From the NCBI GenBank assembly GCA_050944685.1, contig JBMNRP010000001.1:124001-188000 (forward strand): 64,000 nucleotides of DNA, given 5' to 3'. The notes beneath the pieces were generated by a model. It had not been told where the DNA came from, searched no databases, and saw only the letters and a list, made by a program, of their open reading frames with translations. Positions 43,441 through 51,651 of the stretch are shown in pieces. This DNA is from CADBRN01 sp050944685 (lineage in GTDB: Bacteria > Bacillota > Clostridia > Lachnospirales > Lachnospiraceae). Position numbers and translations under genes: made by a program. How positions within the stretch are numbered: position 1 is the first letter of the stretch; each line of letters opens with the position of its first letter.

Positions 43441-45867
43441 TTACAGCTCTGCAATCCGGTCCGGCTCGTTTTTTCCGATTCTGCCGGGCACGAACCGGCT
43501 CCAGCCCCTGACCCGTTCCAGCATGCCCTCCGTATCCAGGACCCCATAGGCGAATCCCTTCCGCAGCAGTTCTTTCGGAACAAAATCATCGTATTTATCA
43601 AAAAGCGGATCCTCTTTCGGGTACAGAAGCTCCATGGCGTCGAGCGGACGCTGCGCCATGTCGGACACGATCTCATAAAACATGGCACGGTCCGCTTTCA
43701 TCGTAAACTGAATGTAGTAGGGCCGCGCGCTCTCCAGACCCTTCAGTCCCAGAAGCGGCCCGCATTTTCTTTTCAGGAACCGCTCGAGCGCGAGAAACGC
43801 GTACGTTCCGAGCCACGGAAAGAGGGCCCACATATTGCCGCCCAGCGAGATCAGAGGTTCATCGAGAAGCCCTGCGTGCCGCGCCATACTGCGGGCGTTC
43901 TCCAGCCGGACCGTCGCGTTCTGCATCAGATACGGATAGGACCGGTCCTCCTCGAGAACCTTTTTCATGCGCTCCAGAATGTGCGTATGGATGTCGCCGG
44001 GGCATTCCCCGAAATAAGCGGGAACATTGCCCTTCACCAGATGACAGTATACGTTGTGTCTCTTCCGGTCAATCTCTTCTACTACCCACACATGTCCCGC
44101 GATGGCGATTTTTTCCCCGACCGGAGGCGGCGCGACAATGGTTCCGAGCTCCTCGGAATCGGCGCGCACCGTGTATTCCTCGTTTTCCTGAAAGACGGCG
44201 TAAAACTTGAACGAATTCGTGATGCGCTCACCGGCCAGACCCACGATCAGTCCTCCGCGCTCCGTCTGCTGAATGTGATCAATCCGGATCAGGTGGCGGA
44301 GCAGAATTTTGTAGTCGTCGGGAGTCACCCGATGGAAATAGGAGAGAGACAGAACGCGTCCCGCCAGCTCAGCGGGCGTCATCTCTCCTCCGCTCGCCAG
44401 CACGCTCATGGTCTGATGATAGAGAAGGCTGTAGGGAAGCCGGTCCAGCCTCGGAGGCTCCACCCACCGCTCCTCCAGATAGACCTGCACCAGGGCGATT
44501 CCCTGAACGAGTTTCCACGGAACGTTCTCCGGGAGCATCGCGCGCGGCTCCGGCGGATCTTCGCGCATGACAAACCACATCTCCGGGGGCTGGGAACGTC
44601 TCCCGGTCCGCCCCATCCTCTGGAGAAAGGACGAAACCGTAAACGGGGCGTCCAGCTGGAAGGCTCGTTCCAGACGGCCGATATCAATTCCCAACTCCAG
44701 CGTCGAAGTCGTGACCGTAGTCAGGCAGGAGCTCTCGTCCTTCATGGCATCCTCTGCTGTCAGGCGGAGCGAAGCGGACAGATTGCCGTGGTGAATCAGA
44801 AACCGGTCCGGCTCATGCACTGCCTCACAGTACTGGCGGAGCGTCGTGGTCACCGTCTCCGCTTCCTCCCGGGAATTGCAGAATACCAGGCATTTCTTAT
44901 CCCGGGTGTGCTCGAAAATATAGGCAATTCCCGGATCCGCTGCCCGCGGAGCCTCGTCGGAAGCGGGGGCAAGGACCGGGAGCGGTCCGGTCTCCTCCCC
45001 GGATTTTTCCGTTTCTCCCGGATCCGGCGCCGGATCGCCGTCTCCCTCTGCGTTCCCGCGCACCGGGCTCACGCTGTTCATAACGTAAGCGTCCGTAAAT
45101 CCGGCCTCCTCCATCTCTCTTTTCCGGTCGGATTCCCGATCCGGCACGGAAGCCTGCGGTCCGGTCACGTAAAAATGTTCCATGGAAAGACGCCACGTCT
45201 CCCTGGGCGCGTCGATTCTGGGGATAATGGTTCCTCTGCCGGTGCCCGATGCCAGGAAACGGCCCGTCGCCTCGAGATCTCCGATCGTCGCGGAAAGGCC
45301 GATCCGGCGCGGATTGCAGCCCGCTGTGCGCGACAGGCGTTCCAGAAGACAGAGCGTCTGTCCTCCCCGGTCGCCGCGCATCAGGGAGTGAACCTCATCG
45401 ATCACTACAAAGCGGAGATCCGAGAAGATACGCCCGATCGCCGCGTGTTTATGCAGCAGCAGCGCTTCCAGCGATTCCGGCGTGATCTGCAGAATTCCCG
45501 AAGGATGCTTCAGCATCTTGTTTTTGTGGGACTGAGGAACGTCCCCGTGCCAGTGCCAGACGGGGATCCCTGCCTCCGCACACAGATCGTTCAGACGCTG
45601 AAACTGATCATTGATCAGCGCTTTCAGAGGTCCGATATACAGCGCTCCGACGGAAGCGGGCGGGTCCTCGTAAAACAGTGTGAGAATGGGAAAAAACGCC
45701 GCCTCCGTTTTGCCGGAAGCGGTCGCGGCACAGAGAAGCAGATTCTCCTCTGTGTTGAAGATGGCGTCGCCCGCCGCCGCCTGAATGGCGCGCAGCGACT
45801 GCCAGTTATTTCTGTAAATAAAATCCTGCACGAACGGCGCGTACCGCTCAAAGATATTCTCAGTCAT
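43441..45867 (-). CDS. Lhr-like SF2 DEVH helicase (BrxHI type)
   Basis: An 808-residue superfamily 2 helicase. Motif I is ATASGKTEA (about residues 48-56), motif II DEVH (157-160) followed by SLMRGDRGGQ, motif III LSATIGD, motif VI QRMGRTGRR. DEVH and RMGRTGRR are the Lhr-type forms. The C-terminal half carries the winged-helix/Lhr core region (LSYFHRVTPDDYKILLRHLI, FKFYAVFQENEEYTV) and no nuclease domain. It is half the length of E. coli Lhr and fits the BrxHI helicase of type 2 BREX. GGGAGGC precedes the ATG by six bases. It is transcribed after the BrxD-like ATPase with a 45-base gap. Confidence 0.88.
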   Translation of the reverse strand: MTENIFERYAPFVQDFIYRNNWQSLRAIQAAAGDAIFNTEENLLLCAATASGKTEAAFFPILTLFYEDPPASVGALYIGPLKALINDQFQRLNDLCAEAGIPVWHWHGDVPQSHKNKMLKHPSGILQITPESLEALLLHKHAAIGRIFSDLRFVVIDEVHSLMRGDRGGQTLCLLERLSRTAGCNPRRIGLSATIGDLEATGRFLASGTGRGTIIPRIDAPRETWRLSMEHFYVTGPQASVPDRESDRKREMEEAGFTDAYVMNSVSPVRGNAEGDGDPAPDPGETEKSGEETGPLPVLAPASDEAPRAADPGIAYIFEHTRDKKCLVFCNSREEAETVTTTLRQYCEAVHEPDRFLIHHGNLSASLRLTAEDAMKDESSCLTTVTTSTLELGIDIGRLERAFQLDAPFTVSSFLQRMGRTGRRSQPPEMWFVMREDPPEPRAMLPENVPWKLVQGIALVQVYLEERWVEPPRLDRLPYSLLYHQTMSVLASGGEMTPAELAGRVLSLSYFHRVTPDDYKILLRHLIRIDHIQQTERGGLIVGLAGERITNSFKFYAVFQENEEYTVRADSEELGTIVAPPPVGEKIAIAGHVWVVEEIDRKRHNVYCHLVKGNVPAYFGECPGDIHTHILERMKKVLEEDRSYPYLMQNATVRLENARSMARHAGLLDEPLISLGGNMWALFPWLGTYAFLALERFLKRKCGPLLGLKGLESARPYYIQFTMKADRAMFYEIVSDMAQRPLDAMELLYPKEDPLFDKYDDFVPKELLRKGFAYGVLDTEGMLERVRGWSRFVPGRIGKNEPDRIAEL

Positions 45868-45912
45868 TCGGCCTCCCGCAGAGATGCTTCTGCCGTTTCC
45901 CTGTTCCGCAGC

Positions 45913-47268
45913 TCAAAGACGGAATTCGGCGAAATCTCTTCTTTCATTCTCATGTCCGGAAAGAAAATTATCTTCCTTTTCCGAAAGCGGATCCTTTGCA
46001 TAGCTGAACTCATCCGAACCGAGCAGATCCTCTACCTTCTTTTCCGGATGCTGGTACAGAATGTCGAGAAGCTCGATGAAATCCCGGATGACTTCTCTGG
46101 GCGTGATGTGAGAGTCCGCCCCGATGCGGCCGTATTCGATCCGGATAAATACCGCCAGATCTTCATCGGACAGTCTGGCGTCCCACCCGTACAGCTGTGA
46201 GTGAATATCCGCCAGTTTGCCGCAGAGAACGAGCATCTCCTCCGCAGTCAGCGGTTCCAGACGGATCACGGGACCCAGAAGGTCGCGCGCCCCGTCGCGG
46301 GAAAATTTTCCCTCCTGCAGACGGGACCGGAGTGCCTCGTAGCTGTAAACTCCCCTTCGGGGATCCTCGATGGCCTGCGGTGTGCCGCACATCAGGAATC
46401 CGAGATACCGCGCCTTTCCCTGGAGAGTGTCATTGTACATGGTCAGGATTTTTTCGTAGTTGTACTGGCGCGTGATGCTGTTCGGAATCTTGTAGATATT
46501 GACCAGCTCGTCAATCATTATCATCATGCCTGCGTAGCCTGCCTGACGCAGGAACCAGGCATACAGCTTCATATATTCGTACCAGTCATCATCCGTGACA
46601 ATGATTCCCACGCCGAGTTCCTGCCGCGCCTCTGTCTTCGTGGCGTACTCCCCGCGGAACCATTTCAGGACCTTCGCCTTTGTCTCCTCGTCGCCCGCCT
46701 GGTAGCTCTGGTAATAAATGGTCAGCAGCCGCGCAAAGTCGAACCCGTGAACCAGCTCATTCATGGACGTGATAACGGAATAGATCTGTTTTTCAACCGC
46801 TTTCTGAAAGCCGGGATCTTCCGGGGAAAGTCCTCCCGCTGCTGTCTGTGCCTTTACATTCTGGATCCACCGGTCGAGGATCAGCGGCAGCGCTCCTCCT
46901 TCCGGTCTGGTCTTTGTGGACATGTTCTGTACCAGTTCCCGGTAGGTCGCCAGTCCCTGTCCCTTATTTCCGTAGAGACGGCGCTCCGGCGAGAGATCCG
47001 CGTCTGCGACCGCGAAGCCGCGATCCATCACGTAGTTGCGGATCGTCTGCAGCAGAAAGCTTTTTCCGCTTCCGTAGCGCCCGACAATAAACCGGAAGGA
47101 TGCCCCGCCGTCCGCGATGATATCAACATCCCGCAGAAGGGCGTCGATTTCGTTTTTTCTCCCGACTGCGATGTATGGCAGGCCGATGCGCGGCACGACG
47201 CCGCCCTTCAGCGACTGTATGACCGTGTTGGCGATTCTTTTCGGTATTTTCCTGCGAACTTCCGGCAC
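45913..47268 (-). CDS. BrxD-like P-loop ATPase (DUF2791 type)
   Basis: A 451-residue ATPase starting at GTG 47268, with AGGAGG eight bases upstream; longer upstream reading lacks a site. It opens RRKIPKRIANTVIQSLKGGVVP, typical of the family, then GLPYIAVGR. Walker A is GRYGSGKS (63-70) and Walker B MMIMIDELVNIY (D253, E254). Arg-finger and sensor regions lie in the C-terminal half (RDLLGPVIRLEPLTAEEML). The last 30 residues are charged. This matches the DUF2791 ATPase called BrxD in type 2 BREX. It is the first gene of a two-gene operon with the helicase and has its own promoter. Role: probably ATP-driven loading of the helicase on DNA (inference). Confidence 0.86.
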   Translation of the reverse strand: MPEVRRKIPKRIANTVIQSLKGGVVPRIGLPYIAVGRKNEIDALLRDVDIIADGGASFRFIVGRYGSGKSFLLQTIRNYVMDRGFAVADADLSPERRLYGNKGQGLATYRELVQNMSTKTRPEGGALPLILDRWIQNVKAQTAAGGLSPEDPGFQKAVEKQIYSVITSMNELVHGFDFARLLTIYYQSYQAGDEETKAKVLKWFRGEYATKTEARQELGVGIIVTDDDWYEYMKLYAWFLRQAGYAGMMIMIDELVNIYKIPNSITRQYNYEKILTMYNDTLQGKARYLGFLMCGTPQAIEDPRRGVYSYEALRSRLQEGKFSRDGARDLLGPVIRLEPLTAEEMLVLCGKLADIHSQLYGWDARLSDEDLAVFIRIEYGRIGADSHITPREVIRDFIELLDILYQHPEKKVEDLLGSDEFSYAKDPLSEKEDNFLSGHENERRDFAEFRL

Positions 47269-47352
47269 GATTTGCCTCCTGTATTGAAGCGGACCCGTGC
47301 AGGTCCGGATTGGATGGATAATATGGATGCCCCGCGGGGCTGATTCAGGAAA

Positions 47353-47381
47353 AGTATAGCACATATGTACGAGTTTTCCAA
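47353..47381 (-). promoter_or_regulatory. Promoter of the BrxD-like/helicase operon
   Basis: Minus strand TTGGAA, 17 bases, TATACT, about 85 bases before the GTG start. Confidence 0.7.
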
Positions 47382-47409
47382 TGTTTTCTACTTCGCTGAT
47401 GAACTGCAT

Positions 47410-47448
47410 AAAAACAGGGCCAGCGGCGTTGTAATACGCCACTGACCC
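47410..47448 (-). terminator. Terminator of the HtrA gene
   Basis: Minus strand: GGGTCAGTGGCGT pairs with ACGCCGCTGGCCC (two G-U pairs), then TGTTTTT. It isolates the HtrA gene from the BrxD operon. Confidence 0.85.
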
Positions 47449-47469
47449 GAAAAGAGGGAACAAAACGAT

Positions 47470-49419
47470 TTATTGAATGGAGGACGCTCCGGATCCGTTT
47501 CCCGAATCAGCGGAACCGTTCCCCTGGCTGCTGCTTGAACTGTTCTGATTTTCTGACGCGGCTTCCGCATCGGATTTGCTTTCCAGCGTTACGGTTACCT
47601 TCGCTTCCTTATACTCCCCGTTGTCTGAACGCTCATACGTAATTTCGACTTTGTCGCCGGCTTTATAGTATTGCATCACGTTCTTCATTTCGCTGTAGGT
47701 GGAAACCGACTGTCCCGCAAACGCCGTGATGATGTCGCCTTTCTGCAGTCCGGCCGAATCGGCTGCCCCGCCTTCATCCACGCTGATCAGGCAGACGCCT
47801 TCCGGCATGTTGTAGACCTGGGAATATTCGCTCGTCACATTTGCGACGCGGGCACCCAGATAACCCCGGTCTTCCTCATCCACTACCGTTTTCGTCTCCT
47901 GTGTCATCAGATTTTCCAGGATCGGCTGGGCTTTCGAAATCGGAATCGCGTATCCCATGTTATCTACCGTAACGCCGTCGGACGTCGAGGTGCTCTTTCC
48001 TTCGTTTATGCCGACGAGTTCTCCGTCCATATTCAGAAGAGCTCCTCCGCTGTTTCCGGGATTGATCGCCGCATCTGTCTGGATAAGTCCTTCCGAAGTA
48101 CTTCCATCCGAGGTAGTGAGATCACGGTTCAGCGCGCTCACATAGCCGCTCGTCACGGACTGTCCGTAACCAAGAGCGTTTCCGATAGCGACCACACGGT
48201 CCCCGAGCTTCAGTTCGTCGGAATCACCCATTTCGATGATCTTGATCTGTGTCTTTGTGTCGTCTTCTACGTCCGATTTATTCACCGCAAGGACCGCGAG
48301 GTCATTATCCGCGTCTGTGCCCTTGACATTGGCGGAAACTACAGATTCATCGATAAAGCCGATCGATACGGTCTGTGCGCCTTCAATGACATGATAATTG
48401 GTGGCGATCAGATATTCATCGTCATTTTCTCCGACAATGACGCCTGTTCCGGCTCCGGATACTTCGTATTGCTGGGACTGTCCGAAGAAATTCTGCATCT
48501 CCTCAACGGACATCGTGGAAATCGTAACCAGTGAAGGCATCGCTGTGGAAGCAACTTTTTCCACAGAAGTGTCTCCCTTGGTGCTGCTCCCTGAACCCGA
48601 ATCCCCGGATGAAGAAGCGGATGTCGTCACCGCGGAGGATTCAGAATCTTCGTTCCCGGACTGGCTCACAGCCCTCGCCGTATAATTCGTCGCAAATGCC
48701 GTCGCCCCGGCAATCAGACCAAAAACCAGAGCCGTCGCGATCAGCTTCGGCCAGGTACTTTTCTTTTTCGGTTTCTTGTTGCGATTGTTTCCGCCAGAAC
48801 CGTAACCGCTGCCCGAATTCTGAAAAGAGCCGTAACCGCCGTTCATATTTCCGGAAGCTCTGTACCCTCCGTTCGCGTTCTGAAAACTTCTATAGCCTCC
48901 GTTCACGTTCTGCGAGCTTCCGTAACCGCTGTTCGCGTTCTGTGCGCTTCCGTAGTTTCCGTTCGCGTTCCGCGAGCTTCCGTAACCGCTGTTCGCGTTC
49001 CAGGAATATCCGTAGTTTCCATTCGCATTACCGGATGTGCCGTAGCTGCTGTTCGCATTCTGCGAGCCTCCGTAACCGCTGTTCGCATTCTGCGAATTTC
49101 CGTAACCGCTGTTCGCATTCTCCGAATTTCCGTAACCGCTGTTTGTGTTCCAGGAATATTCAGGGCTCCCGCCCGTATTTCCGGGGATCCCGCTTTCGGT
49201 ATTCGCAGACGCAGAGGTTTCGCTTCCGGCGTTCGTATCCGTGGCAGTTCCGCTTTCGGCGTTCACTGTCCCGGCGGTTTCGCTTCCGGCGTTCGCTGTC
49301 CCGGCGGTTTCGTTTCCGGCATTATAGTTATCCTCCGTCCGGCTTCCGTTTTCAGTATTCTCTGAACGGTCTTCGGACTCATTGCCGTTATTCAAATGAT
49401 TATTATTTTCATAATCCAT
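47470..49419 (-). CDS. HtrA/DegP-like membrane serine protease with repeat-rich N terminus
   Basis: A 649-residue envelope protease for protein quality control. The cytoplasmic N-terminal 220 residues are low complexity: first Asn/Ala/Gly/Glu/Thr-rich decapeptides, then twelve Asn/Ser/Gly/Tyr decapeptides. A basic KKPKKK and one membrane helix (LIATALVFGLIAGATAFA) follow. The trypsin-like domain shows the triad His in ATNYHVIEG, Asp in DADNDLAVL and Ser in NPGNSGGALLN. One PDZ domain (RGYLGARV... GLQKGDIITAF) and a short polar tail end the protein. The ATG at 49419 follows GAGGGAG. Typical HtrAs have a much shorter N terminus. Confidence 0.9.
   Translation of the reverse strand: MDYENNNHLNNGNESEDRSENTENGSRTEDNYNAGNETAGTANAGSETAGTVNAESGTATDTNAGSETSASANTESGIPGNTGGSPEYSWNTNSGYGNSENANSGYGNSQNANSGYGGSQNANSSYGTSGNANGNYGYSWNANSGYGSSRNANGNYGSAQNANSGYGSSQNVNGGYRSFQNANGGYRASGNMNGGYGSFQNSGSGYGSGGNNRNKKPKKKSTWPKLIATALVFGLIAGATAFATNYTARAVSQSGNEDSESSAVTTSASSSGDSGSGSSTKGDTSVEKVASTAMPSLVTISTMSVEEMQNFFGQSQQYEVSGAGTGVIVGENDDEYLIATNYHVIEGAQTVSIGFIDESVVSANVKGTDADNDLAVLAVNKSDVEDDTKTQIKIIEMGDSDELKLGDRVVAIGNALGYGQSVTSGYVSALNRDLTTSDGSTSEGLIQTDAAINPGNSGGALLNMDGELVGINEGKSTSTSDGVTVDNMGYAIPISKAQPILENLMTQETKTVVDEEDRGYLGARVANVTSEYSQVYNMPEGVCLISVDEGGAADSAGLQKGDIITAFAGQSVSTYSEMKNVMQYYKAGDKVEITYERSDNGEYKEAKVTVTLESKSDAEAASENQNSSSSSQGNGSADSGNGSGASSIQ
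48790..49149 (-). repeat. Twelve 30-bp coding repeats (N-x-N-x-x-Y-x-S decapeptide)
   Basis: Twelve tandem units of 30 bases encode decapeptides such as NANSGYGNSQ and NANGNYGSAQ within the HtrA gene. A second, more degenerate ten-residue periodicity (NAGSETAGTA) precedes it. Units are related but diverged and have no spacers, so this is a protein repeat. Confidence 0.9.
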
Positions 49420-49600
49420 AGTCTCCCTCATCCTTTCGGGCCTGACGGCCGATAGCAAGATTTTCGAGCACCTCACTTTTCCGGATCATCACAGAAAGAA
49501 GTGCTTCTGTTCCTTATTACTGCTCATACTCTACCGGAACTTTGTGTTGGTTATTCGTAAAAATTGTGAACGATTTATGATATCTGCACCGAAAACAGAA

Positions 49601-49635
49601 AAACCGGCGGAAGCTTTCCCTCTCGCTTCCGCCGG
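49601..49635 (-). terminator. Terminator of the L,D-transpeptidase gene
   Basis: CCGGCGGAAGC/GCTTCCGCCGG perfect 11-base stem, followed on the minus strand by TTT and a T-rich stretch. Confidence 0.88.
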
Positions 49636-49645
49636 CCTGTACCGA

Positions 49646-51463
49646 TCAGGACTGATAGATGATAATCGCCGTTCCCGTGTCAATGTTGTTGTATATTGTG
49701 GCAGCCACATCCAGCGGGAGGTTAACGCATCCGTGGGATCCGTCGGTCTTGTAGATCGATCCGCCGAAGCTGGATCTCCAGGTTGCGTCGTGGAGTCCCT
49801 GACCCTCATAAAACGGCATCCAATAGTTAACATCCGTCGAGTAGCCGTTTACATCGCTTGAGAGATTGGACGGGCTCTCTTTGTACGCGAGCGGAAATAC
49901 GCCGGTCTTCGTGGCGCGGTCTTCGGTCGGAAGCCCGGTCACCACATCACTCTCCACGATCAGCTGACCGTCTTTGTAGAACCAGAGATGCTGTTTCGTG
50001 ATATCGACCTCGACATAGGTTCCGGCGAGGTCATCCGTTCCGTTTCGCTTGAGATAATACGGATTTCCATAGCTGTTCTGAGTCACATAGCAGGGCTCTC
50101 GCGTGACTTCTTTTCCGGACTCGATGTCCGCTTTCATCTGTGTCAGTTCCGCGTCCTCATCAATCGTATAGCCGTATTCATTGTCTGACCCGTCGAACGT
50201 GATCTGTGTGCCCGAACTGGTCGTGAAAGTCCTCGTGTGGTGGCGCGTGTTATATTTCTGCGCCATGTCCGAAATATAATTTTTCATCGCTTCCTCATCG
50301 AACGTGACCTGACCGTCCGAATAGGAAAGCCACCCGCTGATCGTCGAGAAATCAAGCGTCACCGTCTCGCTGCCGAAGGTGTAATTGATCTTCGCGCCGA
50401 CATACTTATTCAGCGCGTCCGCCTCCGCCTGAAGATTTTCCGCCGTCTCGGCAGAGGAGTCCTCTTCTTCGACGATATAGATCGAGGAAGGCAGTGTGAT
50501 CTCAATTTTCTTTTCACTCACGGTTACTTCCGCGTCATCCGGTGCCACCGCTGCGCCGTCCGTTCCACTGTCCCCGGCGGATTCCTCAGAGGAAGAGGAT
50601 GAGGCATCGACCGCGGAAGCCGAAGATACGGAATTGTCTGCGGCAGAAGACGACGCATCGTTGTCCGAGGACGCTTCCCGGGAAGAAGCTGCGGTGGAAG
50701 TGGCCGTCTGAGTCGCGGTGGACGATGGGGAAACCGTTGCCTGGTTCCCGGCGGCATATGTCTTCACGGAGCCGACGGTCACTTCTTCCGAATCCAGCGA
50801 AGCGGTACCGGAAGCGGACGAACTGTTCCCGCTTCCGGATGAAACCGTCTCGGAATCATTTCCTGCTTCTGCGGAATCGCCTTCCTGGACGGAACCGCCA
50901 AGCGCCTTATTCAGTGCGGACTTTACGAGGCTCTGAAGCTTCGAATCATCGATTTCATTGCCCGCATCATACGTGGCCGCCACATACTTTCCGGCTTCTT
51001 TATCATAGGTCAGGGAAGCCTGCTGCGTCTCTCTGCGTTCTGTGGAGAAGGAACTGCTCTTAACAAAATTCTGAAATGTCTGCGTGTCCAGAACCCAGTC
51101 CGGTTCCGCCTCGACGGAGATCACCGAACGGAGGCTCTTGAGAAGAACAAGCGGATTCTCTTTTTCTTTTTGGATTGCCTCGGAAATTCTGTCCGACAGA
51201 GTATCCCGGTTCACCGAATATCCGAACTCGGTGATCTTCCCGGAAAGTTCCACCGAACTGCCCTCTTTCAGATCAACCTCTTTTTCTTCTTCTTCATCGG
51301 CGATCTCTTCCGCGAGCTCTGCATCGGATTTCCCCTCGACCTCCAGGCCATTCACCGTAAACTTCATATGAGACGAAGCATAAACGAGGACGCCGACGCA
51401 GACCGCCAGAGCGGCCGCGACGACAATCAGCACGATAATTAATGTTTTTTTCCCTTTACTCAT
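49646..51463 (-). CDS. L,D-transpeptidase (YkuD) with PG-binding-like domains
   Basis: A 605-residue cell-wall cross-linking enzyme. An N-terminal membrane helix (about residues 7-30) anchors it. Two VanW/PG-binding-4-like domains (MKFTVNGLEVEGKS... and the TYDKEAGKYVAATYD region) flank a Ser/Ala/Thr/Asp-rich linker of about 130 residues. The C-terminal YkuD domain opens at VEVDITKQHLWFYKDGQLI and has the catalytic His/Cys motif GSHGCVNLP. The ATG at 51463 has AAGGGG about nine bases upstream. It probably makes 3-3 cross-links or attaches proteins to the wall. Confidence 0.92.
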   Translation of the reverse strand: MSKGKKTLIIVLIVVAAALAVCVGVLVYASSHMKFTVNGLEVEGKSDAELAEEIADEEEEKEVDLKEGSSVELSGKITEFGYSVNRDTLSDRISEAIQKEKENPLVLLKSLRSVISVEAEPDWVLDTQTFQNFVKSSSFSTERRETQQASLTYDKEAGKYVAATYDAGNEIDDSKLQSLVKSALNKALGGSVQEGDSAEAGNDSETVSSGSGNSSSASGTASLDSEEVTVGSVKTYAAGNQATVSPSSTATQTATSTAASSREASSDNDASSSAADNSVSSASAVDASSSSSEESAGDSGTDGAAVAPDDAEVTVSEKKIEITLPSSIYIVEEEDSSAETAENLQAEADALNKYVGAKINYTFGSETVTLDFSTISGWLSYSDGQVTFDEEAMKNYISDMAQKYNTRHHTRTFTTSSGTQITFDGSDNEYGYTIDEDAELTQMKADIESGKEVTREPCYVTQNSYGNPYYLKRNGTDDLAGTYVEVDITKQHLWFYKDGQLIVESDVVTGLPTEDRATKTGVFPLAYKESPSNLSSDVNGYSTDVNYWMPFYEGQGLHDATWRSSFGGSIYKTDGSHGCVNLPLDVAATIYNNIDTGTAIIIYQS

Positions 51464-51579
51464 ATTTTTGATCCCCTTTAATAATTTATGTGACAACTGC
51501 AAAGATTCAACAGGATCCCCTCATTGTCTTCCTCGAAACCCGGCCGGGAAAACGGGCCGCGTTTCAGGAAGGATTATCG

Positions 51580-51603
51580 ATCATAATGACCTCATCATAA
51601 TGA
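51580..51603. repeat. Direct repeat ATCATAATGA x2
   Basis: 51580-51589 and 51594-51603, a 14-base period, about 120 bases upstream of the L,D-transpeptidase start. Each copy is nearly palindromic (TCATAATGA), so it may be a regulator site. Confidence 0.4.
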
Positions 51604-51651
51604 TCCGGCCACCAAATGTCAATTCTCAGTTTTTTAAACCTTTTCAGCTTA

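Noticed and set aside
43282..46200. A very long plus-strand open frame (972 codons) antisense to the helicase and ATPase genes
   Set aside because: It is a shadow frame of GC-rich codons. Its translation has no recognisable domain, is Arg/His/Pro-rich and has no ribosome binding site, whereas the minus-strand genes have complete motifs.
41586..47268. Complete BREX locus
   Set aside because: No methylase (PglX), PglZ phosphatase, PglW/PglY or BrxL gene lies beside the BrxD-like and BrxHI-like genes in the window.
48790..49149. CRISPR-like repeat array
   Set aside because: Units are contiguous 30-base coding repeats without spacers, in frame inside the HtrA gene.
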